Assembly (NCBI RefSeq): GCF_012767755.2
Contig: NZ_AP023189.1
Span: 2,668,001-2,732,000, forward strand
Length of the DNA: 64,000 nt
DNA from: Pseudomonas tohonis
Lineage (GTDB): Bacteria > Pseudomonadota > Gammaproteobacteria > Pseudomonadales > Pseudomonadaceae
Reading direction: 5' to 3'
Part shown: positions 32,046 through 43,486 of the stretch, piece by piece
Layout of the letters: every line of letters begins with the position of its first letter
How positions within the stretch are numbered: the first letter of the stretch is position 1
Program-made: the position numbers and the translations under genes
The notes under the pieces: generated by a model
Seen by the model: the letters and a program-made list of their open reading frames with translations, nothing else
The model's database searches: none
Told to the model about the DNA's origin: nothing

Positions 32046-34502
32046 TCACCAGTGGAAGGACACCGAGCCCAGCAGCGTGCGCTCCTCGCCCCAGTAGCAG
32101 CGCCCGGCGTTGTTGCAGCCGGCGACGTATTCCTTGTCCAGCAGGTTCTTGGCGTTCACCTCGGCGGACCAGTTGTCGTCGATGGTGTAGCCGATGGCAG
32201 CGTCCAGCAGGGTGACGTCACCGGTGTCCAGCCGGCCGTACAGCGAGGCCGGGGTGTAGGCGAAGGTGCTGTCGAAGTGGCGCACGCCACCGCCGATGCG
32301 CAGGCCCTTGAGGGTGCCGTCGAGGAAGCGGTAGCTGGCCCAGGCCGAGGCCTGGTTGCGCGGCACGCCGGTCATCTGGTGGTCTTCGAGCAGCGAGCCC
32401 TGGGCGTCCCTGGTGATGCGCGAGTCAGTGTAGGTGTAGGCGGCGGTGAGGTTGAGGTTCTCGGTCAGGTCGCTGTTGAGTTCCAGCTCGACGCCCTTGG
32501 CGCGGCTCTCGCCGACCTGGCGGTAGTCGTTGGCGGCGCTGTCGAAGATCACGTCGTCGGTCTTGCGCAGGTCGTAGACGGAGGCGGTGAAGGTGGTGTT
32601 CCAGCCCCTGGGCTCGTACTTGATGCCGGCCTCGTACTGCTCGGCGGTGGTCGGGTCCAGGGGGCCGGAGCGGCTGGAGGTCTGTTGGGTCGGGGCGAAG
32701 GCCGTGGAGTAGCTGACATAGGGCGAGAGGCCGTTTTCGAACTGGTACATCAGGCCGGCCTGCCAGGTGAAGTCGGTGTCCCAGTAGTCGAGGTCGGCGG
32801 CGGCGTTGGTGGTGCCGGGCTTGTTGCGGTACTGGCTGTTGACCCGGTCGAGGCGCCCGCCGAGCAGCAGGACCCAGTTGTCGTAGCGGGTCTGCAATTG
32901 GCTGTAGGCAGCGTACATCGACTGGTCGAGCTGGGCGTTCTGGATGTGCACGGGGGTGGTCGGGCGGGTGGTCCAGACCGGGTCGAAGACGTTGATCAGG
33001 CCACCGGCACCGGCATCCCAGTTCTGGTTGAACGAGGTGCGGTCGAGGCTGGCGCCGAGCAGCACGGTGTGGTCGAAGTCGCCACTGGCGAAGTGGCCTT
33101 CGAACTGGTTGTCCAGGGAGTAGGCGATGGATTTGTTGGTGCGGTCGTAGGCGGTGTAGGCGAGTGTGGTGCCGAAGCCGCCGGCGTTGAGGCTGCCGGG
33201 CCACATCTCGTGGCGGTCGATGCGCGACTGCATGTAGCGCGAGTTCTGGCGGAACTGCCAGGTGTCGTTGAGCGTGTGGGAGAACTCGTAGCCGAGGGTC
33301 CAGGTCTCGCGCTCGAACTTGTCCCAGTCGGGGTGGCCGAGCAGGGTGTCCTTGTCGATCTTGCCGTTGGGGTTGTGCAACAGGGTGCCGGCGGCGGGGT
33401 AGCCCAGCTCCATCAGGGTGCGGTCGCGCTGGTAGGTCGAGAGCAGCGTGAGCGAGGTGGCGTCGGCGAGGTTCAGGGTCACGGACGGGGCGATGTAGAG
33501 GCGGTCGTCCGGCTGGCTGTCGACCTGGGTGTCGGCGTTTCGGCCCAGCAGTACCAGGCGGCCGAGGATGTTGTCGCCCTCGGCCAGCGGGCCGGAGACA
33601 TCGATGCCCAGCTGGCGCCGGTTGTTGCTGCCGTAGGTCAGCTCGACTTCGCCGCGCGGGTTGGCGGTGGGGCGCTTGCTGACCATGTTGACGACGCCGC
33701 CCGGGGCATTCTCGCCGTAGAGGATGGAGGTCGGGCCACGGAATACCTCGACCCGCTCCAGGCCGTAGGGCTCGCTGGTGGAGTCGTAGCGGTTGCCCTG
33801 CATGCGCAGGCCGTCGCGGAGCAGGCCGTAGCCCCAGTCGGTGGCGTTGAAGCCACGGACGAAGAACAGGTCGCCGGCCTGGCCGTCCCCGGCGGCGAAG
33901 GGCGGGGCGTAGATGCCGGGCACGTAGCCGAGCACGTCGGTGAGGGTCTGGGATTTCTGGTCTTCCATGCGCTGGCGGGTGACCACCGATACCGAGCGCG
34001 GCGTGTCGGCCAGGGCGGTGGCGGTCTTGCCGGCGGTGGTGCTGACTTCGGCGCGGTAGCCCGTGTCGCCCTGGCCGAGGCCGTTGGCGAAGCCGCTGCC
34101 GACGATGGCGGTCGGCGCCAGTTGCATCGCGCCGTCCTGGGGAGCCGGCTGCAGGACGAAGCCGCCGTTGCCCTGGTCGACGGCCTGCAGGCCGCTGTCC
34201 TGCAGCAGTGTGGCGAGGCCCTGGGTGACGCTGAAGCGGCCGTGCAGGCCAGCGCTGGTCTTGCCGGCGGCGAGGCTGTTGTGGCCGGCGAGGTAGATGC
34301 CGGCCTGGCTGCTGAATTCATTGAGCGAGGCGACCAGGGGGCCCGGTGCGATGTCGTACTGGCGCTCGGCGACGCCCTGCTGCGCGGTCTCGGCCCGGGC
34401 CATCGAGGTGGGCAGCGGCGCGACGCCGAACAGGGCCACCGGGATGGCGAGCGCGAGTGGGCGCAGGGCGAAGCGGAGGGTCGGGTTGGCGAGCAAGTGC
34501 AT
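32046..34502 (-). CDS. foxA: TonB-dependent siderophore receptor with signalling domain (FoxA-like)
   Basis: An 818-residue outer-membrane receptor, close to the 820 of P. aeruginosa FoxA. Residues 1-38 are a signal peptide. Residues about 48-105 (YDIAPGPLVASLNEFSSQAG) form the STN signalling domain that touches the anti-sigma factor. The plug follows with VRGFNATDWG and VEVFRGPTSILYGENAPGG, then the beta-barrel ending in the typical aromatic VSFHW. It imports a ferric siderophore, by similarity ferrioxamine. It is downstream of the ECF sigma and FecR genes with a 129-base gap that probably holds its sigma-dependent promoter; AGGGGA precedes the start. The ligand assignment is inference from locus order and length. 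Confidence 0.8.
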   Translation of the reverse strand: MHLLANPTLRFALRPLALAIPVALFGVAPLPTSMARAETAQQGVAERQYDIAPGPLVASLNEFSSQAGIYLAGHNSLAAGKTSAGLHGRFSVTQGLATLLQDSGLQAVDQGNGGFVLQPAPQDGAMQLAPTAIVGSGFANGLGQGDTGYRAEVSTTAGKTATALADTPRSVSVVTRQRMEDQKSQTLTDVLGYVPGIYAPPFAAGDGQAGDLFFVRGFNATDWGYGLLRDGLRMQGNRYDSTSEPYGLERVEVFRGPTSILYGENAPGGVVNMVSKRPTANPRGEVELTYGSNNRRQLGIDVSGPLAEGDNILGRLVLLGRNADTQVDSQPDDRLYIAPSVTLNLADATSLTLLSTYQRDRTLMELGYPAAGTLLHNPNGKIDKDTLLGHPDWDKFERETWTLGYEFSHTLNDTWQFRQNSRYMQSRIDRHEMWPGSLNAGGFGTTLAYTAYDRTNKSIAYSLDNQFEGHFASGDFDHTVLLGASLDRTSFNQNWDAGAGGLINVFDPVWTTRPTTPVHIQNAQLDQSMYAAYSQLQTRYDNWVLLLGGRLDRVNSQYRNKPGTTNAAADLDYWDTDFTWQAGLMYQFENGLSPYVSYSTAFAPTQQTSSRSGPLDPTTAEQYEAGIKYEPRGWNTTFTASVYDLRKTDDVIFDSAANDYRQVGESRAKGVELELNSDLTENLNLTAAYTYTDSRITRDAQGSLLEDHQMTGVPRNQASAWASYRFLDGTLKGLRIGGGVRHFDSTFAYTPASLYGRLDTGDVTLLDAAIGYTIDDNWSAEVNAKNLLDKEYVAGCNNAGRCYWGEERTLLGSVSFHW

Positions 34503-34631
34503 GGTGTCCCCTGGAAATGTTCGGTGGCGGATGGCGGTGTTGTCTGGTTGAACCGAACGAGAAATGAAAAGGGGAACCGCTCGCTGGAAAATATCTTCCT
34601 GGGCGTCGGCGCGGCGGGTCCGGCGGGGGGC

Positions 34632-35621
34632 TCAGGCAGGCTCGACGCTGAGCCACCAGTCGGTGAGGCGCTGCACGCGGATGGGTAGCGCGGCGCCGAG
34701 CAATTGCAGCGCCTGGTCGGTATCGCCCAGGGGGAAGGCGCCCATCACCGGCAGGCCGGCGACCGCCGGGTTGCAGCCGAGGTGGCCGTGGCGGTAGCGG
34801 GCGAGGGCTTCGACCAGCTCGCCGAGGGGCATGTCGTCGGCCACCAGCACCTGGCGCGTCCAGGACTCGCCGGCCCGTTGCACCGGGGCGGGCGTGCCCA
34901 TGGACAGGCGGTCGAAGTCGATGCGCTGGCCAGCCTCGATGACGCTGAGCTGGCCGCTGTCGGCGCTGCGCACTTCCACCGCGCCCTGGTAGACGCTGAG
35001 GCGGGTGAAGCCTGGGTCCTGGCGCACGCCGAAGCGCGTGCCGAGGGCGCGCAGGCGGCCGTGGCGGTTCTGCAGCAGGAAGGGGCGCGTGGCGTCCCTG
35101 GCGGTGTCGATCAGCACCTCGCCGAAGCGCAGCCTCAGCAGGCGCTGCTCGCCGCTGAACTCGGCGTCCAGCGCGCTTTCGGCACGCAGCCACAGGTGGC
35201 TGCCGTCGGCCAGCACGGTCTCCCGGGTCTCGGCGGTGCCGGTGGCGAAGTCGGCCGTCCAGCCGGCCACCAGGCGCGGCAGCGGCGTGGTGCGCCAGGT
35301 GCCCCAGCCGAGCAGCGAGCCGGCGCCCAGCACCAGCAGGCTCTTCAGGCCCTGGCGGCGGCTGATGCGGCGCGGGTCGCCCTGCAGCGTGCGGCTCGCC
35401 AGCGTGCGCTCGCCGTCGGCTTGCAGCGGGGCGAAGCGCTGGCCGACGCGCTCGACGTACTGCCAGGCGTCGCGGTGTTCAGGGTGCTGGTCGAGCCAGG
35501 CCTGCCATTGCGCCTGCAGCTGGGCACTGGGGGCGTCGTCGTGCAGCAGCACGTACCAGTGGGCGGCCTGTTGCAGGCTGGTGTGGCTGAGGCTGCGTTC
35601 CGGGCTGGCCATGGTGCTCAT
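34632..35621 (-). CDS. foxR: FecR-type anti-sigma factor
   Basis: A 329-residue single-pass membrane protein. The N-terminal 85 residues (HWYVLLHDDAPSAQLQAQWQ) are the cytosolic sigma-binding domain, a membrane segment lies near 95-112 (SLLVLGAGSLLGWGTW), and the periplasmic FecR domain and C-terminal STN-like region follow. It relays the occupied state of the receptor to the sigma factor. Its ATG overlaps the sigma-factor stop by four bases (ATGA), so the two are coupled. Confidence 0.85.
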   Translation of the reverse strand: MSTMASPERSLSHTSLQQAAHWYVLLHDDAPSAQLQAQWQAWLDQHPEHRDAWQYVERVGQRFAPLQADGERTLASRTLQGDPRRISRRQGLKSLLVLGAGSLLGWGTWRTTPLPRLVAGWTADFATGTAETRETVLADGSHLWLRAESALDAEFSGEQRLLRLRFGEVLIDTARDATRPFLLQNRHGRLRALGTRFGVRQDPGFTRLSVYQGAVEVRSADSGQLSVIEAGQRIDFDRLSMGTPAPVQRAGESWTRQVLVADDMPLGELVEALARYRHGHLGCNPAVAGLPVMGAFPLGDTDQALQLLGAALPIRVQRLTDWWLSVEPA

Positions 35622-36139
35622 TCCACCAGCAGGCCGTCGAGTTCGGCCTCCAGCACGGCGCAGTGGAGTAAGGCCTGGGCCAGGTACTTCTTCACCATGC
35701 GTTCGGAGACGCCGATCTCCACGGCGATCTCGCGGTAAGGCATGCCGTCGAGCTGGGCCATGAGAAAGGCACGGCGCACCTTGTGCGGCAGGCGCAGGAG
35801 CATGGCGTCGACTTCATGCAGGGTTTCGATGATCAGCGCCCGCTGTTCGGGGGACGCCTGCACCGGCTCGGGACGGGCAGCCAGGGCGGCGAGCCAGTCC
35901 TGCTCCAGCTGTCGCCGGCGCCAGTGGTCGATGCACAGGCCACGGGCGATGGTCGCCAGGTAGGAGCGCTCGCCCGTCGTGCCGTCGAACACACGGGGCC
36001 GCAGCAGCACGCGCAGGAAGGTGTCCTGCATCAGGTCGGCGGCATCGAAGCCGCTGCCCAGGCGACGGCGCAGGAAACCCAGCAACCAGGCGGAGTGACT
36101 CTGGTAGAGGGTATGGATCGGGGCATTGGTCGGCGGCAT
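35618..36139 (-). CDS. foxI: ECF sigma factor (FecI/FoxI type)
   Basis: A 173-residue sigma-70-family factor of the iron-starvation group. Region 2 is in FLRRRLGSGFDAADLMQDTF and SYLATIARGLCIDHWRRR; region 4 is in LPHKVRRAFLMAQLDGMPYREIAVEIGVSE (read in parts). It drives transcription of the receptor gene. The ATG at 36139 is chosen over one at 36193 because a Fur box occupies 36173-36191, which would otherwise lie in the coding region. Confidence 0.85.
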   Translation of the reverse strand: MPPTNAPIHTLYQSHSAWLLGFLRRRLGSGFDAADLMQDTFLRVLLRPRVFDGTTGERSYLATIARGLCIDHWRRRQLEQDWLAALAARPEPVQASPEQRALIIETLHEVDAMLLRLPHKVRRAFLMAQLDGMPYREIAVEIGVSERMVKKYLAQALLHCAVLEAELDGLLVE

Positions 36140-36172
36140 CGGAGCGGGGGTCCAGCGCGGGTGCGCTCTGTC

Positions 36173-36191
36173 GCGAATGAGAATTAGTGGC
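36173..36191 (-). promoter_or_regulatory. Fur box of the fox-like operon
   Basis: GCGAATGAGAATTAGTGGC matches 12 of 19 positions of the Fur consensus, including the central AATGA and AAT. It lies 34 bases before the sigma-factor start, consistent with iron repression of the sigma/anti-sigma pair. Confidence 0.65.
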
Positions 36192-36295
36192 AACTATACG
36201 GATCGGCCTTGCGCCCCGCAATGCGTCTTCGTGGTTGCCATCGCTTCCCATGCACCCCGCCGGTTGGCACGTCGCCGCCAGTGCGGCCGGGCGGG

Positions 36296-36622
36296 TTACT
36301 GGCGCGAGAAGCCGCGTCGTTCCAGTCCGTGGGGGGTGGTGCCCAGCTGCAGGGGCGAGCCGATGAAGCCGTGGAGTTCACCCAGGCTGCGCTGCTTGCT
36401 CATGGCATCGACGCAGGCCACCAGCAGCATCTCCTCGGCCACCTCGCGGATCAGGCCACGGATGCGGCGCTGGCTGAACGCCGCCTCGCCGTCGAACTCC
36501 CGGCTCAGCTCCTGGACGCCGCCCTTGCTCAGGGTCAGCAGCCACTTGCCATCGCTGCGCGGGGTGATGGCGACGCTGTGGTCGGGGAACGCTTCGTAGA
36601 TTTCCTTGATGGCGGTGAACAT
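36296..36622 (-). CDS. DUF3509-like small protein, paralogue 2
   Basis: A 108-residue soluble protein. The first 65 residues align with the product of 307-669 (AIKE, AFP, ITPR-x-DGK, LLTL, RGLIRE), and the C-terminus differs. The start at 36622 follows AAGGAGG at nine bases. A canonical sigma-54 promoter lies 38 bases upstream, nearly the same distance as for paralogue 1, so the pair seems to share regulation as well as ancestry. Function unknown. Confidence 0.8.
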   Translation of the reverse strand: MFTAIKEIYEAFPDHSVAITPRSDGKWLLTLSKGGVQELSREFDGEAAFSQRRIRGLIREVAEEMLLVACVDAMSKQRSLGELHGFIGSPLQLGTTPHGLERRGFSRQ

Positions 36623-36660
36623 GGGCTGGGCCTCCTTCTTGTAGTCAGCCCGCAATCCAT

Positions 36661-36677
36661 TGCAGCCGGCGTGCCAG
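36661..36677 (-). promoter_or_regulatory. sigma-54 promoter of DUF3509-like paralogue 2
   Basis: The minus strand reads CTGGCACGCCGGCTGCA, with GG at 36675-36674 and GC at 36663-36662 and ten bases between. The predicted start site is near 36650. The left end of mobile-element copy 3 lies about 108 bases upstream. Confidence 0.75.
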
Positions 36678-36784
36678 AAAGGCATCCGGCGCGAGCCCAG
36701 CAGAATCAAGCGATTGGCTATAAGCGCAGCGTGGACGCTCGTGCAAAACGCATGAAGAGGCCGCAGTGGCCTGGGCAATTTGCA

Positions 36785-37298
36785 AGGCTCTGTCTGCGTT
36801 AAGTGTTGCTAGAAGATTTTGGCCAAGCCGGTTGCCGAGTTTTGCTGATGGTTTCTGTTTCGCCTTGCCGGGCGAGTCCCTTTTTTCAGTCGCCCAAAAA
36901 GGAACCAAAAACGCTTGCCCCTCCATACGGGTCTGGCTGAAGCCAGACTTCCCTCGCTCCATCATCGTTTCAGGGGCCCGGCGTAACGGGCCATCCATGG
37001 CCCGGCGTAACGGGCCATCCATGGCCCGGTGCGCCTTTCGCGACATCCCTGTCGCTCAACCCCTGAAACGACGATTGCGCTCGGCCTCCTGAAAGGGGCG
37101 TTTGGCCGCTGCTCCAACCTCTTCGGCAGAATCTTCCTCCAGGTACGCATCACGCTTGGGGCGCAACGGCTTGCGTAGGGTGGTGTAGAGCGAAGCGAAA
37201 CCCACGCGGTGGGCGTGACAGGGGGGCATGGATGCCCGGAAAACACCGTGCTTGAGGCTCCGCATCACGTTCACAACAGCTAACGCAGGCAGGAGCCA
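36785..37298 (+). mobile_element. REP-targeting MITE-like element, copy 3 (514 bp)
   Basis: Left end GGCTCTGTCTGCGTTAAG, right end CAACAGCTAACGCAGGCAGG. The ends are more worn than in copies 1 and 2, and no direct flanking repeat or REP remains. A 24-bp tandem duplication (starting GGCCCGGCGTAACGGGCCAT) explains the extra length. The hairpin GTCTGGC-TGAA-GCCAGAC keeps its stem with a different loop. No gene is present from 36678 to 37316. Confidence 0.75.
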
Positions 37299-37316
37299 TC
37301 TACAACGCCGCCGCGC

Positions 37317-38966
37317 TCACTCCGTCGGGCGCGGCGGCGTTTCCACCAACTGCGGCTGCAGCAATTCGGCGATGCGCTCGCGCACGCTCTGCTCGGGTTC
37401 GCGGTCGAGGGTGCGTCGCAGCAGTTGCAGGGTGTCGGCCGGCCACTGGTTGCGGCCCCAGGCGGCGAGGGTCTTGAGCGCCATGTGGCGGTTGCGCACC
37501 ACCGGGCTGGCGAGGCCGGTGGTGACCAGGTCCCAGCCCTGCACGGGGAAGCGGCCGAGGTCCTGGAGGATGAAGTCCAGCGCGCTGTGCTGGCGGTATT
37601 CCGGGCCCAGGCCGAGGGCGCTGCCGGGGCCGCTGGCGATGTGCGCCAGGTCCAGCTGCTGGCGGGCCAGTTCGAGGACCCGGCTGGCCCGTTGCGGGTC
37701 GTTGGTCTGCATCAGCTGGTACCAGGCCGAGGAGCGCTGGCTGCGCTGGCGTTCGAACCAGGCGTCCCAGGGGTCGATGTCCAGGTGCCGGGCGGCGGTG
37801 GCGGCGAGCCAGAAGTGGCGCTCGTCGTCCTCGCCCAGGCCCTGGTTCACCAGGTGCGGCCACTGCGGGTTCCCGCGCAGGGCGTCGGCGCGGCGGGCGA
37901 TGTCCTCGCGGCAGGCCTCGGTCCAGCCGTGGCGCGCGAGCTGCTCCCAGTCCTGGTGCGGGTCGCGGGCGAAGTCGCGGATGCCCTCGACCACCAGGAA
38001 GTGCCCCAGGTGCCGTGGCGGCCGGCGTGCCAGGTGGTCGAGCAGGTGCAGCACCACCTCGGCACCGTCGGCGTAGTCGTTGATGTCCTGGGCGGGGCCG
38101 CCATTGATAAGTGCCTCGATCATTTCCACGGCGCCGTCGAGCAGGGCGTCGTCCACGTCCTGGCCGCTCAGCGCCGCCAGCAGGTTGCCGCCCACCGCGC
38201 AGGGGTAGGCCAGGTATTCCACCATCACCGAGTTCTGGTAGCCCTCGCGCAGCAGCCAGTCCTGCACCGCGGGCGATGGGTTCTGGGCGAGGCGCTCCAC
38301 CAGGTGGATGCGACCCCAGCCCTTGACCTTGCGGGCCAGCGCCCACCAGGCGCGTTCGCGCTCCGGTGGCGCCAGGGTGTTGCCCAGGGCGATGGTGGCG
38401 AAGAGGGTGAATTCCTCGTGCTGGCCGAAGGTCAGGAACAGCTCGCGCTGGCTGCCGCTGTCGAGCACGCCGAGCAGGGCCAGGGCGAACTTCACCGCGC
38501 CGCGGTCGGGGCTGCTGCGCGCCAGCCACAGGGCCAGGGCATGGAGCCGTGCACGTGGCAGGCCGGGGCGCTGCTGCAGGCGTTCCACCAACTGGTCGAT
38601 GAAGCCGAGCACGCTGCCGTCGGCCACCAGCTGGTAGAGGCGGGCCATGTGGCGGGTCGGGTCGTCGAGGGTGGCGAGCAGGGCGGCCATCACCTCGTCG
38701 GCGGTGTCGACATCTTCGGCGGAGGCGTGGTGGCCGAGCACGCCATCGAGGGCGCCCGGGGCCCAGCGCAGTTCATTGCCGGTGGCGGGCGGAGCTTCGT
38801 CGGGCAGGGTGATCTCGCTGTCGGGCAGGCCGTCGGGGGCCTCGGCGAAGGCGGCGAGGAAGCCATGCAGGCTGGGGCGCTCGATGGCCCAGGGGATGGG
38901 GTACCCCTGGGTCTGGCCCTTGTCGTCCCTGACGATGCGGAAGAAGGTGGCGATCCAGTTTTTCAT
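37317..38966 (-). CDS. large helical-repeat-like protein of unknown function
   Basis: A 549-residue soluble protein with no signal peptide. It is rich in Leu, Ala, Trp and Arg in an amphipathic helical pattern (for example VVRNRHMALKTLAAWGRNQW and ERAWWALARKVKGWGRIHLV), which looks like an ARM/HEAT-type solenoid, possibly a scaffold. I do not recognise the family. The start at 38966 (MKNWIATFF) is chosen over a further upstream ATG because the added residues are basic and non-conserved in character. It lies between mobile-element copy 3 and the BvgS-like kinase, in the same direction as the latter. Confidence 0.7.
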   Translation of the reverse strand: MKNWIATFFRIVRDDKGQTQGYPIPWAIERPSLHGFLAAFAEAPDGLPDSEITLPDEAPPATGNELRWAPGALDGVLGHHASAEDVDTADEVMAALLATLDDPTRHMARLYQLVADGSVLGFIDQLVERLQQRPGLPRARLHALALWLARSSPDRGAVKFALALLGVLDSGSQRELFLTFGQHEEFTLFATIALGNTLAPPERERAWWALARKVKGWGRIHLVERLAQNPSPAVQDWLLREGYQNSVMVEYLAYPCAVGGNLLAALSGQDVDDALLDGAVEMIEALINGGPAQDINDYADGAEVVLHLLDHLARRPPRHLGHFLVVEGIRDFARDPHQDWEQLARHGWTEACREDIARRADALRGNPQWPHLVNQGLGEDDERHFWLAATAARHLDIDPWDAWFERQRSQRSSAWYQLMQTNDPQRASRVLELARQQLDLAHIASGPGSALGLGPEYRQHSALDFILQDLGRFPVQGWDLVTTGLASPVVRNRHMALKTLAAWGRNQWPADTLQLLRRTLDREPEQSVRERIAELLQPQLVETPPRPTE

Positions 38967-39063
38967 CGGTGCGGCGACAACGGCGGGAAAGCGCTCCTGT
39001 TTACCGCAACGGCCGGCAAGCGGCAATCGTGGCGCGTCAGGAGCACGACGCAGTCGACGGGGT

Positions 39064-41307
<2,244 letters not shown>

Positions 41308-41316
41308 GGGCAGTCC

Positions 41317-41958
41317 TCAGGCCAGGCCGTTTTCCTGGATGTAGAGGTACAGCGCGGCGTTGGTGTCGAGGCCGAGCTTGCGCATGGCGCTGGTCTTCTG
41401 CGCGCTGATGGTCTGCTTGCTGCGGCAGAGGCGCTGGGCGATCTCGTTGATGCCCAGGCCGCTGCCGTACAGGCGCAGCACCTCCACCTCGCGCGGGGAG
41501 AGTTCGTCGATCTGCGCCAGGGGCTTGCCGTGGGCGGCTTCGCCGAGCTGCATCAGGCGCTGCAGGGAGCCGGAAACGAACGGGCGCCTGGTGCTGGCGC
41601 CAAGGGCGCGAGGCAGGTCGGCCAGCAACCCGCGCTTGCTCACCAGGCCCTGGATGCCGAGCTTGAGCAGCGAGGCGGCGAGGGCCGGGTTGTCGAGCAT
41701 GGTGACGACGATGATCGCCAGTTGCGGGTAGCGACGACGCAGTTGCTCGATCAGCCGCAGGCCGTCCGCCTGGCGGCTGTCCGGCATCATCAGGTCGGTG
41801 ACCAGCAGCTCGCAGGGGCGGGCGGCGAGCTGTTCGAGCAGGCCGTCGGCGCTGTGGGCCTCGCCGACGATCTGCAGCGAGCTCTCACGGCTCAGCACGG
41901 CGCGCAGGCCGATCAGGGTGATGGGGTGGTCGTCGACTATCAGGGTTCGTCTGTGCAT
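41317..41958 (-). CDS. BvgA/RocA-like response regulator (REC-LuxR)
   Basis: A 213-residue regulator. The receiver has acceptor Asp in LLVTDLMMPDS and Lys in LVSKRG. The LuxR-type helix-turn-helix is in LSPREVEVLRLYGSGLGINE followed by IAQRLCRSKQTISAQKTSAM. It should bind DNA when phosphorylated by the kinase encoded next in the operon. Target genes cannot be predicted; adjacent P. aeruginosa analogues control fimbriae and biofilm genes. Confidence 0.9.
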   Translation of the reverse strand: MHRRTLIVDDHPITLIGLRAVLSRESSLQIVGEAHSADGLLEQLAARPCELLVTDLMMPDSRQADGLRLIEQLRRRYPQLAIIVVTMLDNPALAASLLKLGIQGLVSKRGLLADLPRALGASTRRPFVSGSLQRLMQLGEAAHGKPLAQIDELSPREVEVLRLYGSGLGINEIAQRLCRSKQTISAQKTSAMRKLGLDTNAALYLYIQENGLA

Positions 41959-42116
41959 CTGCTACCAGGGCTCGCGGAATCGGTACGGCGCACATGGTAG
42001 GGATGGCGGGAACGCGGGTATCGCGACCCGCGTGCAGTTCGGTAGGAATCGGATCAATCCGACATTTGTCGTCGGGCGCTTCCCACTGAGTTCCTGAAGT
42101 CTTACGGAAAAGCCAG

Positions 42117-42141
42117 GGGTGTCGGGAAAGGGATGACACCC
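42117..42141 (-). terminator. probable terminator of the lipoprotein gene
   Basis: GGGTGTC (42117-42123) and GACACCC (42135-42141) form a seven-base-pair stem with an 11-base loop, followed on the minus strand by TGGCTTTTCC. It lies 19 bases after the stop of the gene at 42160-43272. Confidence 0.5.
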
Positions 42142-42159
42142 ATGGCTGTAGGCAAGCCG

Positions 42160-43272
42160 CTACTGGACCTGCTGGCGGGGCGGCTGGATGGCGCTGTCCA
42201 GTGCCGCGATCATCGAACCCACCAGGCCCGGTTGCTGCTGCTCGGCGTTCTGCAGGATGGGCGCGAGGCTGGCGATGCGCTCGGCGGCGGGGCCGCTGCC
42301 ACGGTTGGCGGCGACGGCGAACCAGGTGTACGACTCCAGCTCCGGCTGGGTGGAGGGGTACTCGCCGCTGAGCAGTTTCTCGGCGTAGAGCACCATGGCG
42401 TCGAGGTCGCCGGAGAGGGCGGCGAGCTTGGTGGCTTCGGCGGCGGCCTCGTTCTCGGCGGGCTCGGCGTTCAGGGCGATGGCAGTGGCGTCGCGCTCGG
42501 CCGGTGCGGCGATGCTCGGCGCCAGGCACGGCAGCGGTTCGTGGGCCTGGGCCACCGAGGTTTCGATCGGCTGGCCCTGCTGCTGGCGCAGGGCGAGCTG
42601 GTAGAGCGGGGCGGAGACGCTGTCGCCGGCGTCGCTGGCTACCTTGAGCAGGGCCAGGCCGCGCTGCGGGTCGTTCAGGTAGGGCTCGCAGGTGTTGAGG
42701 TAGAGCAGGCTGATTTCACGCAGGGCACGGTCGCTGGTGCGTGCGGCCTTCTCCATCAGGCGGGTGCCGTACTCCACGTCCTGCTGCACCCCGGTGCCGC
42801 GCAGGTAGTTCCAGGCCAGCACGCGGCTGGCCTCGGCGCTGCCCAGGGCGTCGGCCTGGCTCAGGTGGTCCAGCGCAGCGGCCTGGTCGGCGGGTACGCC
42901 TTCACCGGTCAGGTAGTGGCGGGCCAGCTCGTAGTGGGCTCGGGCGTTGCCGGCATCGGCGGCCTCGTGGAGGCGGGCCAGCAGGGTTTCGGTGTCGCCG
43001 ATCTCTTCGGCGACCATGGCCTGGGCGAGGATTTCCCGGGCCGGCTCCGGGCGCGGCTCGACGTTGCGCGTGCTGCCTTTCACGTCGTCCGGGTCTTCGG
43101 CGACCCACACCATCGGCGCTTCATAGCTGGGCACGCCGTAGACCGGGTTCTCCGGCGGCAGCGGGCGGTTGCGCGTGGCGACGACGGGCTTGGCCTTGAG
43201 TGGCTGGAAGCCGGAGCTGCAGCCGGCACAGAGCGCGGCGGCGAGCAGGAGGAGGGCGAAACGCATCTTCAT
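42160..43272 (-). CDS. Sel1-repeat lipoprotein
   Basis: A 370-residue lipoprotein. The signal peptide ends in a lipobox LCAGC, so the mature protein is lipid-anchored at Cys18. From about residue 90 there are tandem helical hairpins of the Sel1/TPR type (ALDHLSQADALGSAEASRVL, GLALLKVASDAGDSVSAPLY). Such proteins mediate protein-protein contacts, often in envelope assembly. The residue after the lipid Cys is Ser, which usually directs to the outer membrane. No partner gene is evident. The Shine-Dalgarno sequence is weak. Confidence 0.8.
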   Translation of the reverse strand: MKMRFALLLLAAALCAGCSSGFQPLKAKPVVATRNRPLPPENPVYGVPSYEAPMVWVAEDPDDVKGSTRNVEPRPEPAREILAQAMVAEEIGDTETLLARLHEAADAGNARAHYELARHYLTGEGVPADQAAALDHLSQADALGSAEASRVLAWNYLRGTGVQQDVEYGTRLMEKAARTSDRALREISLLYLNTCEPYLNDPQRGLALLKVASDAGDSVSAPLYQLALRQQQGQPIETSVAQAHEPLPCLAPSIAAPAERDATAIALNAEPAENEAAAEATKLAALSGDLDAMVLYAEKLLSGEYPSTQPELESYTWFAVAANRGSGPAAERIASLAPILQNAEQQQPGLVGSMIAALDSAIQPPRQQVQ

Positions 43273-43411
43273 GGGAACGTAGGGAGCCTTGAAACCATTG
43301 CGGGAGACGGGTCGGAGGCTGCATAGCATTCCAGAGTGCGGCGCCCGATCCAAGCCGCAGGCGGGAATTGACGGTGCCGTACGTCAGGCTGGCGAAGCGG
43401 GCGCCCCCTCC

Positions 43412-43486
43412 GTAGGAGCGGCTTCAGCCGGGAAAGGCCCGCAGCGGGCAGCGGCGGTGTGGCCGGATGCTCCACCCCGAATGAAT
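43412..43486. repeat. left part of a BIME interrupted by mobile-element copy 4
   Basis: Begins GTAGGAGCGGCTTCAGCC and runs to CCCCGAATGAAT, where the element begins; the matching right end ATGAATCCGCCCCTACGG resumes at 43995. Joined, the two parts make one ordinary BIME. Confidence 0.75.
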
